Shown here one piece after another: positions 6,991 to 15,951 of a stretch of DNA of 64,000 nucleotides (position 1 is the first letter of the stretch; every line of letters begins with the position of its first letter). Both the position numbers and the translations under genes were made by a program. The notes under the pieces are model-generated. The model worked only from the letters and a program-made list of their open reading frames with translations, was not told where the DNA came from and ran no database searches. The stretch covers positions 434,001-498,000 of the forward strand of contig JADJVD010000004.1 in assembly GCA_016716745.1 (NCBI GenBank), written 5' to 3'. The stretch comes from Hyphomicrobiales bacterium (GTDB taxonomy: Bacteria; Pseudomonadota; Alphaproteobacteria; Rhizobiales; Beijerinckiaceae).

Positions 6991-7978
6991 ATGGCCGTCG
7001 TCGTCGATCTGATCGCCAACGATCCGCGCGAGAAATCGCCGGTCGCGCAGCCGCGCCATCCGGAGAAGGCGCACAAGCCGGACAGCCCCGTGCTGCGCAA
7101 GCCGGACTGGATCCGCGTCAAGGCGCCCGGCTCGCCGGGCTGGGCCGAGACGAACCGCATCGTCAAGGAGAATGGCCTCGTCACCGTGTGCGAGGAGGCG
7201 GGCTGTCCCAATCTCGGCGAGTGCTGGGAGAAGAAGCACGCCACCTTCATGATCATGGGCGACACCTGCACGCGGGCCTGCGCCTTCTGCAACGTGAAGA
7301 CCGGCCTGCCTGGCGCCGCTCGACGCCAACGAGCCGACTTACGTCGGCGAGGCGACGGCCAAGCTCGGCCTCGAGCATGTCGTCGTCACCTCGGTGGATC
7401 GCGACGATCTGGCGGACGGCGGGGCCGCGCATTTCGCTGAGACCATCGCCGCGATCCGGCGCCTGTCGCCCGGCACGACCATCGAGGTTCTGACCCCCGA
7501 TTTCCTGCGCAAGCCCGGCGCGCTCGAAGTGGTGGTCGCGGCCAGGCCCGACGTGTTCAACCACAATCTCGAGACCGTGCCGTCGAACTATCTCACCGTG
7601 CGCCCCGGCGCGCGATACTTCCACTCGCTGCGCCTGCTGCAGCGGGTGAAGGAGCTTGACCCGACGATGTTCACCAAGTCGGGCATCATGGTCGGCCTCG
7701 GCGAGGAACGGAACGAAGTGCTCCAGCTGATGGACGATCTGCGCTCGGCGGAGGTCGATTTCCTGACCATCGGCCAGTATCTGCAGCCGACCCGCAAGCA
7801 CCATGCGGTGAAGCGTTTCGTGACGCCGCAGGAGTTCAAGGGCTACGAGGCGGTGGCGCTCGCCAAGGGCTTCCTGCTCGTCTCGTCCTCGCCGCTGACG
7901 CGCTCCTCCCATCACGCCGGCGCCGACTTCGCCAAGCTGAAGGCGGCGCGTCTCGCCAAATCGGGCGGGCGCGCTTAA
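6991..7978 (+). CDS. lipA: lipoyl synthase, single-base frameshift
   Basis: Radical-SAM enzyme that inserts two sulfurs into octanoyl groups on lipoyl domains. The first reading frame carries the auxiliary-cluster cysteines CEEAGCPNLGEC and the radical-SAM motif CTRACAFC. After about 7311-7316 the match moves to the next frame, which continues EHVVVTSVDRDDLADGGAAH through to LTRSSHHAGADFAK with the C-terminal RSS serine ligand. Removing one base there (for example the T at 7311) restores a 328-residue protein of normal length. As sequenced, translation would end at 7440. All key residues survive, so a sequencing error is more likely than gene death. A lipoylation gene beside the lipoyl-domain cluster is the normal context. 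Confidence 0.9.
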
Positions 7979-7981
7979 GAG

Positions 7982-8458
7982 ATGCCGACGTTCCGCTCAG
8001 AACGCCGCGTGCGCCACGCGGCGGCCGACATGTTCGATCTCGTCGCCGATTGCGAGAGCTATCCGCAATTCGTGCCGCTGTGCACGGGGATGCGCGTCTG
8101 GTCGCGCAAGCCGGCGGGAGAGGGCGTCGAGACGATGATGGCCGAGATGAGCGTCGGCTATAAGGCGATCCGCGAGACGTTCACGACGCGCGCCACCTTC
8201 GACCGGCCGAAGATGAAGATCCTCGTCGAATATGTCGACGGGCCGTTCAGCCGGCTGGAGAACCGCTGGACGTTCCGCGATCTGCCGGATGCGGGCGGGC
8301 GCCCGCAATCGCTGGTCGAGTTCTACATCGCCTACGAATTCCGCAGCCGCATGCTGGCGCTGGTGATGGGCTCGATGTTCGACGCGGCCTTCCGCAAGTT
8401 CGCCGCCGCCTTCGAGAAGCGCGCCGACGAGATCTACGGAAAGCGCGACGCTTCGTGA
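7982..8458 (+). CDS. COQ10/RatA-like START-domain protein
   Basis: A 158-residue single-domain protein of the polyketide cyclase/START-like superfamily: MPTFRSERRVRHAAADMFDLVADCESYPQFVP-type N-terminus, the GPFSRLENRWTFRDLP strand pair and the long C-terminal helix ALVMGSMFDAAFRKFAAAFEKRA. Relatives are the ubiquinone-binding chaperone COQ10 and E. coli RatA. In Alphaproteobacteria a quinone-chaperone role is more plausible than a toxin role, but that is inference. It starts four bases after lipA and overlaps the next gene by four bases (GTGA). Confidence 0.88.
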   Translation: MPTFRSERRVRHAAADMFDLVADCESYPQFVPLCTGMRVWSRKPAGEGVETMMAEMSVGYKAIRETFTTRATFDRPKMKILVEYVDGPFSRLENRWTFRDLPDAGGRPQSLVEFYIAYEFRSRMLALVMGSMFDAAFRKFAAAFEKRADEIYGKRDAS

Positions 8459-9750
8459 CGCCTGCGCTGGGGCTCGACTTCGGAACGACCAACACGGTTC
8501 TGGCGACGCTCGACGGCGAGGGCCGCGCGCGGCCGATCCTGTTCGACTCCGGCCACGGTGCCTCGGCGGCGGCGCGCACGGCGCTCACCTTCACGCCGGA
8601 AAGCCGCGGCGGGCGCGCCGAAGGCGTGGAGGCCGGGCCCTGGGCCATCGACGCCTATCTGGCCCGGCCCGAGGAAACGCGCTTCCTGCAATCGCTGAAG
8701 ACCTATGCGGCGAGCCCGCATTTTGCCGGCGCGATCCTGTTCGCCAAACGCTACGCCTTCGAGGATCTGGCCGAGCTTGTGCTGAAGCGCCTCGCCGCGC
8801 GCGGGGGGCTGGACCCTGCGCGCTGGCCGCGCCGACTCGTCGTCGGCCGGCCCGTCGCCTATGCCGGCGCCTCGCCCGACCCGGCGCTGGCGCAGAGCCG
8901 CTACGAGGCGGCGTTCGGGCGCTTCGGCTTCGAGGAGATTCTCTTCGTCTACGAGCCGGTGGCGGCCGCCTTCTACTTCGCGCAGCGCTTGACCAAGCCG
9001 GCGACCGTTCTGGTCGCCGATTTCGGCGGCGGCACCACCGACTACTCGCTGATCCGCTTCGAGCCGGGCCCGCGCGGGGTGCGCGCGACGCCGCTCGCCT
9101 CGGCCGGCGTCGGCATCGCCGGTGACCAGTTCGACTATCGCATCGTCGACCGCGTGGTTCTGCCGCTGATCGGCAAGGGCGGGCGCTTCCGAAGCATGGG
9201 CAAGACGCTCGAAATTCCGCCGAGCCTGTTCGTGAACTTCGCGCGCTGGAACCTGCTTTCGACCTTCCGCGGCTCGCCGGAGTTCCGCACGCTGGAGGAG
9301 CTGACGCGCACCGCGCTCGAACCGGACAAGCTGAAGCGCTTCGTCAGCCTCGTCGAGGAGAACGACGGTTACGCGCTGTATCAGGCGGTCTCCCGCGCCA
9401 AGGCGGCGCTCTCGTCGGCCGCGACGGCGGACCTCGTCTTCGAAGCGCATGCGCTGAGCTTGCGCACTGAGATCGCGCGCGCCGATTTCGAGGCGTGGAT
9501 CGCCGACGATCTCGCCCGCATCGAGGCCGCGCTCGACGAGGCGCTGACGCGCGCCGGCCTGGCCGAGGCGGGCGTCGACCGCGTGTTCCTGACCGGCGGA
9601 ACCTCCTTCACGCCGGCGGTGCGCCGCATCTTCGAGCGCCGCTTCTGCGCGCAGCGGATCGAGAGCGGCGACGAACTGCTCTCCATCGCCAACGGCCTCG
9701 CGCTCATCGGCGCGCGCGAGGATGCGGCGGCGTGGTCCGCGCCGGCCTAG
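8455..9750 (+). CDS. Hsp70-family ATPase (YegD-like)
   Basis: A 431-residue protein with an actin/Hsp70 ATPase fold and no substrate-binding domain. Visible motifs are phosphate-1 GLDFGTTNTVLA (residues 6-17), phosphate-2 VADFGGGTTDYSLI (about residues 185-198) and the adenosine motif VFLTGGTSFTPAVR (about residues 379-392). Length and layout match E. coli YegD rather than DnaK. GTG start at 8455 overlaps the TGA of the previous gene. Its client is unknown. It converges on the next gene, with the stop codons overlapping. Confidence 0.88.
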   Translation: MTPALGLDFGTTNTVLATLDGEGRARPILFDSGHGASAAARTALTFTPESRGGRAEGVEAGPWAIDAYLARPEETRFLQSLKTYAASPHFAGAILFAKRYAFEDLAELVLKRLAARGGLDPARWPRRLVVGRPVAYAGASPDPALAQSRYEAAFGRFGFEEILFVYEPVAAAFYFAQRLTKPATVLVADFGGGTTDYSLIRFEPGPRGVRATPLASAGVGIAGDQFDYRIVDRVVLPLIGKGGRFRSMGKTLEIPPSLFVNFARWNLLSTFRGSPEFRTLEELTRTALEPDKLKRFVSLVEENDGYALYQAVSRAKAALSSAATADLVFEAHALSLRTEIARADFEAWIADDLARIEAALDEALTRAGLAEAGVDRVFLTGGTSFTPAVRRIFERRFCAQRIESGDELLSIANGLALIGAREDAAAWSAPA

Positions 9751-10733
9751 CTGATGCGGTTCAGCGGCGGCCTTGCGGCCGGCTGCACGAGGAGGCGGAA
9801 CAGATTCTGTTCGGTGATGATGCGGTCGGCAGTCGCGTCGTCGATCTCGCCGCTGAGATATTTCTCGCCCAGCGCCAACGCGCGCACGCGCACCTGGAAC
9901 GTCGCCCATTGCCGATTGCAGATTTCCACGCAGCCGAGCGCGCCGGAAAGCTTTGAGGCGTCGTCGCTCTTGAAGCGCGGATTGCTCGGGCCGACATGGA
10001 TGTAATACTCGCCCTTGATGCGCCACGAGCCGTCGAGATAGGGCGCGCGCGATAGCGTGAAGTCGCCGACGCAGGTGCCCTGCACGACGAACACGTCCTC
10101 GTTCGTCGCGCCGGGCACATTCTTCGACTCGTCGAATCTGACGCCGTAGCGGATGACCTCGAACTCGGCGAGCATGTCGTCGGGCAGCAGACCCTTCTCC
10201 CACTCGCGATAGTGGCCGAGCAGCAGCCCGTAGGTCGGCACTTTGAAGACGCCCGCCTTCACCTTGCGCGGCTCGCCCTGATAGCCGGCGATGTAGGCGT
10301 GGTTGACGACGTTCGAGAGCAGGATCGCGCCGACGTAGCAATGGCCGCTCGGCGCGCGCGAGGGCTCGCCGACGGGCGGCAGCGACCCGTCGGGCTTGGT
10401 CGGCGGCAGCGCGCCGACGGGTGGGCCGGGCGGCGGGTTGATCCCTACGCCGCCGCCCGCGCCGCCGCCGGCGAGCGCGTTCAGCCGCTTCAGCGTTTCA
10501 CGCGCGGGATCGACGACGGCGTCCGCGTTGGAGCCTTTGCCGAACTGCTTCACCTGAAAATTGTAGATGTGCTGGTCCGTCACGGACGGGCTGTAGGGCG
10601 ACGAAGGATTGAAGGAGGGCGGCGGCCCGCCCTGGGCGGGCGGCACGCGCTTCAACAGGTCGTGAACCTTGCGGACGTCGTCCGGCCGATTGGGGGACTT
10701 GTAGCCCACCGCCGCCGTGATCGTGACAGCCAT
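9747..10733 (-). CDS. peptidoglycan-binding-domain protein of unknown function
   Basis: A 328-residue protein. Residues 1-90 resemble a peptidoglycan-binding fold: paired PNRPDDVRKVHDLLKRV, an aromatic FQVKQFG helix and a closing DPARETLKRLNAL. A Gly/Pro linker (about 90-125) follows. The C-terminal 200 residues have GEYYIHVGPSN and GALGCVEIC, a His-then-Gly-Cys pattern reminiscent of L,D-transpeptidase-like and DUF5675-type folds, but the family is not recognised with confidence. There is no signal peptide, so if it acts on the cell wall it would need specialised export. No type VI or phage gene is next to it. Confidence 0.65.
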   Translation of the reverse strand: MAVTITAAVGYKSPNRPDDVRKVHDLLKRVPPAQGGPPPSFNPSSPYSPSVTDQHIYNFQVKQFGKGSNADAVVDPARETLKRLNALAGGGAGGGVGINPPPGPPVGALPPTKPDGSLPPVGEPSRAPSGHCYVGAILLSNVVNHAYIAGYQGEPRKVKAGVFKVPTYGLLLGHYREWEKGLLPDDMLAEFEVIRYGVRFDESKNVPGATNEDVFVVQGTCVGDFTLSRAPYLDGSWRIKGEYYIHVGPSNPRFKSDDASKLSGALGCVEICNRQWATFQVRVRALALGEKYLSGEIDDATADRIITEQNLFRLLVQPAARPPLNRIS

Positions 10734-10885
10734 CGTCAGCCTCCACTCGCATCGCGCGCCCTTGCTACGGTTAGCGAAGGATGAACGGCGCGCGCGTGGC
10801 CTCGCGCACGCGGCGCGGGCGCTTAAGCGGCGTTTAAGTGCGCTTCGTTACAGTGCGCGCGCTTTTCCTCGCGCGCAGGGCCGAC

Positions 10886-13144
10886 ATGACCTCCACCGAA
10901 CTGCCGAGACATCGCGCCGCCTCCGGCCTCGTAGCCCTCGCGCTGCCAATCTTCGCCTCGGCGCTGTTCCTGTCGGCGTTCCTGCTGTTCGCCGTGCAGC
11001 CGATGTTCACCAAGATGGTGCTGCCGATCCTCGGCGGCTCGCCGTCGGTGTGGTCGGTGGCGATGGTGTTCTTCCAGGCCATGCTGCTCGCCGGCTACTG
11101 CTACGCGCATCTGCTGGTGAAGCATCTGCCGATCCGCTACGCGGCGATCGTGCATCTTTGCCTGATGGTGGTGGCGTTCTCGGCGCTGCCCATCGCGCTG
11201 TCGGCGAGCGCCTATGCGCCGCCGGCCTCGGGCGAGGCGACGTGGCTGATCGGCGTTTTTCTCGCCTCGGTCGGCCTGCCGTTCTTCGCCGTGTCGGGCA
11301 ATGGCCCGCTGTTGCAGGCGTGGTTCGCGCGCTCCGGGCATCCGCATGCGCGCGATCCTTACTTTCTTTACGGCGCCTCGAATGTCGGCTCCTTCGCCGC
11401 GCTGATCGCCTATCCGCTCATGATCGAGCCGATGACGACGCTCGGCCAGCAGACGGGGGGGTGGACGCTCGGCTTCGCTCTGCTCGCCGCCGCCATCGGC
11501 GTCGCGGCGCTCGCGGCGATGCAGGGCGACGAGGCGGCGCAGGACGCGCATGTGGAGGAGGGCGCCGCGCCGACGCTGCGCGAGCGCGCGATCTGGATCG
11601 CGCTGTCGGCCATCCCGTCCGGCCTGCTCGTCTCCGTGACGGCGCATATCTCGACGGACGTCGCGGCCGCGCCCTTGCTCTGGGTCGTGCCGCTGGCGCT
11701 GTTCCTCGCGACCTTCGTGCTCGTGTTCCGCGAGAAGCCCGTGGTCTCGGCGACGCTGCTCGGACGCTTGCAGATCTGGGGCTCGGGCGTCGCGCTGATG
11801 ACGCTGGCGCTCGACAACCACACGATGTGGCTGACGCTGCCGCTGCATCTGGCGCTCTTCTTCGTCAACGCGATGGTGTGCCACACCGCGCTCTATGCGC
11901 GCCGACCGGCCGCCGGGCGTCTGACCGAATTCTATCTGATGATGTCGCTCGGCGGCGTCGTCGGCGGCATGTTCTGCGGGCTCTTCGCGCCGCAGATTTT
12001 CTCGAGCGTCGTCGAATATCCGCTGCTGCTCGCCGCCGCGCTGTTCTGCGCGCCGGCCGCCATCGCGGCGATGCAGGCCGACCGCGCGGCGCTGAAGCGG
12101 GAGGCCACCGTCGTCGCGCTCGCCGGCCTCGGCGCGCTCGCGGTGACCTATCTCGCCGCGCGCATGTCGGGCTCGCCCGATGCGGGGCGCCTCATCTCCG
12201 GCGCGGGCGTCGGCGTCGCGATGCTCGCTTCGTGGCGCACGCCGGCGCGACCCGCGCTGATCGGCGTCGTCGGCGCGCTCACCGCGACGATGTTCCAGAG
12301 CGCGCTCGCGCCGCGCGAGACGTTCCGCTCCTTCTTCGGCGTGCACAAGGTGCGCGAGATCGCCGACGGGCGCTATCGTGGCCTCGAACACGGCACGACG
12401 CTGCATGGCGCGATGCGCATCCGCAACGACGATGGAACGCCCTATACGGGCGCGCCGGAGCCGACCACCTACTACACGAACGAAGGCGCGCTGGCCGAGG
12501 CGATCCGCGCCGTGCGCGGCGCGCAGGGCGGGGCGATCAAGCGCGCCTCGCTTGTCGGCCTCGGCGCCGGCGCGCTCGCCTGCCAGTTCGACAAGGGCGA
12601 GACGTTCCGCTTCTTCGAGATCGACCCCGAGGTCGTGCGCCTCGCCTCCGATCCGCGCTATTTCCGCTTTCTGTCGGAATGCGGCGGCAAGGACGTGGTG
12701 CTCGGCGACGCGCGGCTGACGCTGACGAAGCAGCCCGAGACATCGCAGCTTCTCGTCATCGACGCCTTCTCGTCGGATGCGATCCCGCTGCATCTGCTGA
12801 CGCGCGAGGCGCTGGCCGCGTATCTGACGCGCGTCTCCGACGACGGCGCCGTCGTGCTGCACATCTCGAACAAATATTTCGACCTGACGCGGATTCTCGC
12901 CAGGACGGCCGCGAGCGTCGGCCTGCACACCTATGTGCGGCTCGACATCTCGGAGGAGCCGATGGAGAAGCGCATGCGCGCCTCCAGCCTCGTCGCCGCG
13001 CTGGCGCGCGATCCGGCGCATCTCGGCGTCATCGCGAACGGCGACGGGCGGTGGGTGAAGCTGGAGCCGCAGGCCGACGTCACGGCGTGGACGGACGACT
13101 ACTCCAACATTCTCGCCGCGGTGCGCGACAAGATGATGCGCTGA
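10886..13144 (+). CDS. membrane-fused spermidine synthase-like protein
   Basis: A 752-residue fusion. The N-terminal half (to about residue 440) has ten or more membrane helices, beginning SALFLSAFLLFAVQPMFTKM, the hallmark of the fused MFS/spermidine-synthase family. The C-terminal half is a Rossmann methyltransferase-like domain with VGLGAGALACQF, FFEIDPEVVRLA and LLVIDAFSSDAIPLHLLT, matching spermidine synthase. Family members have no settled substrate; whether polyamine is made or moved is unknown. ATG 10886 is used; an in-frame upstream codon at 10838 would add 16 non-conserved residues. It ends against cinA, which is convergent. Confidence 0.85.
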   Translation: MTSTELPRHRAASGLVALALPIFASALFLSAFLLFAVQPMFTKMVLPILGGSPSVWSVAMVFFQAMLLAGYCYAHLLVKHLPIRYAAIVHLCLMVVAFSALPIALSASAYAPPASGEATWLIGVFLASVGLPFFAVSGNGPLLQAWFARSGHPHARDPYFLYGASNVGSFAALIAYPLMIEPMTTLGQQTGGWTLGFALLAAAIGVAALAAMQGDEAAQDAHVEEGAAPTLRERAIWIALSAIPSGLLVSVTAHISTDVAAAPLLWVVPLALFLATFVLVFREKPVVSATLLGRLQIWGSGVALMTLALDNHTMWLTLPLHLALFFVNAMVCHTALYARRPAAGRLTEFYLMMSLGGVVGGMFCGLFAPQIFSSVVEYPLLLAAALFCAPAAIAAMQADRAALKREATVVALAGLGALAVTYLAARMSGSPDAGRLISGAGVGVAMLASWRTPARPALIGVVGALTATMFQSALAPRETFRSFFGVHKVREIADGRYRGLEHGTTLHGAMRIRNDDGTPYTGAPEPTTYYTNEGALAEAIRAVRGAQGGAIKRASLVGLGAGALACQFDKGETFRFFEIDPEVVRLASDPRYFRFLSECGGKDVVLGDARLTLTKQPETSQLLVIDAFSSDAIPLHLLTREALAAYLTRVSDDGAVVLHISNKYFDLTRILARTAASVGLHTYVRLDISEEPMEKRMRASSLVAALARDPAHLGVIANGDGRWVKLEPQADVTAWTDDYSNILAAVRDKMMR

Positions 13145-13636
13145 TCACAGCGCCTCGCGAAACATTCGCAGGGCCGTCGCGACAGCGGCGGCCCTGATGC
13201 TTTGACGGCCGAGATCGCCATAGCGCTCCTCGCGGCGCACGGTGTCGCGGCCGGCGCGGGCGCAAGCGAAACACACCATGCCGACAGGCTTGGCCTCCGA
13301 GCCGCCGCCCGGGCCGGCGACGCCGGTGATCGCGACGGCGATCCCGGCGCGCGAGCGCGCCAACGCGCCTTCCGCCATCAACTGCGCTGTCTCGACGCTG
13401 ACGGCGCCGTAGCGCGCGAGCGTCTGCGCCGGTACGCCGAGCAAGTCCTGCTTGGCCTCGTTCGAGTAGACGACGAAGCCGCGCTCGACCACGTCCGACG
13501 AGCCGGGAACTTCGGTGAGCAGCGCGGCGACGAGGCCGCCGGTGCAGGACTCCGCCGTCGCCAGCCTCACGCGCGCGGCGCGGCAGGCGGCGAGGAGCTC
13601 GCGCGCCTCGTCGACGAGGGCGGGCGCAAAGCTCAC
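13145..13636 (-). CDS. CinA C-terminal-domain protein (NMN amidohydrolase family)
   Basis: A 163-residue stand-alone CinA C-terminal domain, the PncC type that deamidates nicotinamide mononucleotide in NAD salvage. Family motifs are LATAESCTGGLVAALLTEVPGS, the GFVVYSNEAK segment, GVSVETA-like AVSVETAQLMAEGA, and ITGVAGPGGGSEAKPVG. Start is GTG 13636, whose GTGA overlaps the ispDF stop, giving translational coupling. The full-length CinA N-terminal domain is absent, as is usual in Alphaproteobacteria. Order ispDF-cinA opposite dusB is conserved in Rhizobiales. Confidence 0.9.
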   Translation of the reverse strand: MSFAPALVDEARELLAACRAARVRLATAESCTGGLVAALLTEVPGSSDVVERGFVVYSNEAKQDLLGVPAQTLARYGAVSVETAQLMAEGALARSRAGIAVAITGVAGPGGGSEAKPVGMVCFACARAGRDTVRREERYGDLGRQSIRAAAVATALRMFREAL

Positions 13637-14843
13637 GGCGCCGCCGCCGGCAAGCGCACGGTCGCGACGGCGAGCGCCGCGATCCCTCGCGCCGGCCCGT
13701 GAAGCCCAGCCGTTCGGAGGTCGTCGCCTTGACGCCGACGCGCTCAACGGCGAGGCCGCAGATCTCCGCGACGCGCGCGCGCATCGCCTCGCGATGCGGT
13801 CCGATCTTCGGCGCCTCGCAGACGAAGGTGAGGTCGAGATGGGCGATGACGCCGCCGCGCCGCGCCACGCGCTGCACGGCGTCGACAAGAAAGCGGTCGG
13901 ACGAGGCGCCTTTCCATTGCGGATCGGAGGGCGGGAAATGCTGGCCGATGTCGCCGTCGCCGAGCGCGCCGAGGATCGCGTCGGTCAGCGCGTGCAGGCC
14001 GACATCGGCGTCGGAATGGCCGGAGAGGGCGCGCTCGTGCGGAATGCGCAGGCCGGCGAGCCAGACGTGATCGCCTTCACCGAACGCGTGCACGTCGTAG
14101 CCCTGGCCGACGCGAATGTCGGTGAGCGGAGCGCGCAGCCGCGCCTCCGCCTTGGCGAAGTCCTCGGCCTGCGTGATCTTCATGTTGTCGCGATCCCCTT
14201 CCACGAGGAACACGGGCGCGCCGGCCCATTCGACGACCGCCGCGTCGTCGGTGAAGTCGTCGCGCCCCGCGGCGGCGGCCGCCTCGTGCGCCTCGCGCAG
14301 CAGCGCGAAGCGGAAGCCCTGCGGCGTCTGCACCGCGCGCAGGCTGGCGCGCTCGGGCGTGGCGACGATGCGGCCCTCGCCGTCGATCTGCTTCACCGTG
14401 TCGGTCAGCGCCACGGCGGGGATCGCCGCGCCATGCGCCCGCGCGGCGTCCGCGACGCGGCGGGCGAGGGCGGCTGCGAGGAAGGGGCGGGCGCCGTCAT
14501 GCACCAGCGCGATCTGCGGCGCGCCCGCTTCGGCGAGGCGCGCGAGGCCCGCGCGCACGCTCTGCTGGCGCGTCGCGCCGCCGGTCGCCGGCGCGCGCAG
14601 CAGCGTGTGGACGCCGGCGGGCAGATCGCGGATCGCCGCTTCGTAGGCGGCGCGGTCGTCGGCGTGGATCGCCACGACGATCGGGCCGCCGAGCGCGGCG
14701 CAGGCCTCGATGGCGCGGGCGAGCACGGGCCGGCCGGCGAGCAGGCGATATTGCTTTGGCGCGCCGCCGCCGGCGCGCGCGCCGCGCCCGGCCGCGACGA
14801 TGACGAAGCCGATGTCGGAGGGCGAGGCTGCGGGGGCGGACAT
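13633..14843 (-). CDS. ispDF: bifunctional IspD/IspF, single-base frameshift near the 3' end
   Basis: Fusion of MEP cytidylyltransferase (IspD) and MECDP synthase (IspF) in the non-mevalonate isoprenoid pathway. The IspD part (about residues 1-230) shows VAAGRGARAGGGAPKQYRLL and ALVHDGARPFL; the IspF part shows VGQGYDVHAFGEGDHVWLAG, HSDADVGLHALTDAILGALG and KATTSERLGFTGR. After GFTGR-REG the frame is lost: one base is missing in the CCC run at 13684-13686. Adding it restores E-G-I-A-A-L-A-V-A-T-V-R-L-P and a stop at 13633, giving 403 residues. The error is in the last 17 codons, so even the shifted product has both active sites. Start ATG 14843. Confidence 0.92.
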
Positions 14844-14940
14844 GCCAGCGTGTCTCGCCGCTTTCCGGCGGAGCGTCAATCCGGGGGAAGGGCGGCGCGG
14901 CCAACTGGAAGTGTGCGCTGCAATAGACTATGGATTGGGC

Positions 14941-15951
14941 ATGACGGAATTTGCTCATAATGTGAGCGGCGAGGGCCTGCGGATCGGCGCGGTCCAGCTC
15001 GACGGGCGCGCGATCCTGGCGCCGATGTCGGGCGTGACCGACGTCGCGATGCGGCGCGTCGCGCGGCGACTCGGCGCCTCGCTCGTCGTCTCGGAGATGG
15101 TGGCGTCCGACGACTATGTGCGCGGCGACGCCGAGAGCCGGCTGCGCGCCGAGGGTGAGGGGCTCGCCCCGCACTGCGTGCAGATCGCCGGTTGCGAGCC
15201 CTTCTGGATGGGCGAGGCGGCGCGTCTGGCGGAGGCCTCGGGGGCCGACATCGTCGACATCAACATGGGCTGCCCGGCCAGGCGCGTGACTGGCGGGGAG
15301 GCGGGATCGGCGCTGATGCGCGATCCCGATCTGGCGGTGAGCCTGATCCGCGCCGCGGTCGCGGCCGTGCGCATCCCGGTCACCGTAAAGATGCGGCTGG
15401 GATGGGACCCCGCCAGCCTCAACGCGCCGGAGCTGGCGCGGCGGGCGCAGGCGGAGGGCGTCGCGCTCGTCACCGTGCACGGGCGCACGCGCTCGCAATT
15501 CTACAAGGGGCGGGCTGATTGGGCCGCGGTGCGGGCGGTGAAGGACGCGGTGTCGATCCCGGTCGTCGTCAACGGCGACGGCGAGACGCCGCAGGACGCC
15601 GCGGCAATGCGCTCGGCCTCGGGCGCGGACGCGGTGATGATCGGCCGCGCGGCGGTGGGGCGGCCCTGGCTCGTCGGCGACATTGCCTATTTCCTGAGCA
15701 AAGGCCGCGAGCGCGCCGGCCTGCCGGCGCAGGGCCGCGCGGCGGCTGCGCTGGAGCACTACGAGGGGCTGCTCGAAGCCTTTGGCCCGCGTCAGGGCGT
15801 GCGGCACGCGCGCAAGCATCTGGCGGCCTATGCGCTGCACGCGGGCGCGCCGGCGGCGCTGCGCGCGCGCATCGTCGTCAGCGACGATCCGGGCGAGGTT
15901 CGCCGCCTGCTCGCGGCGGCCTTCGAGGGCGACAGGGAGCTGGCCGCATGA
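14941..15951 (+). CDS. dusB: tRNA dihydrouridine synthase DusB
   Basis: Flavin enzyme that reduces uridines in the tRNA D-loop; 336 residues. Motifs: APMSGVTDVAMRR (FMN site), INMGCPARRVTGGEAGSALM with the catalytic Cys, VTVHGRTRSQFYKG, VNGDGETPQDAAAM and MIGRAAVGRPWL. Start ATG 14941. It is the first gene of a dusB-ntrB-ntrC operon, the alphaproteobacterial counterpart of the dusB-fis arrangement in enterics, and its stop overlaps the ntrB start (ATGA). Confidence 0.96.
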   Translation: MTEFAHNVSGEGLRIGAVQLDGRAILAPMSGVTDVAMRRVARRLGASLVVSEMVASDDYVRGDAESRLRAEGEGLAPHCVQIAGCEPFWMGEAARLAEASGADIVDINMGCPARRVTGGEAGSALMRDPDLAVSLIRAAVAAVRIPVTVKMRLGWDPASLNAPELARRAQAEGVALVTVHGRTRSQFYKGRADWAAVRAVKDAVSIPVVVNGDGETPQDAAAMRSASGADAVMIGRAAVGRPWLVGDIAYFLSKGRERAGLPAQGRAAAALEHYEGLLEAFGPRQGVRHARKHLAAYALHAGAPAALRARIVVSDDPGEVRRLLAAAFEGDRELAA

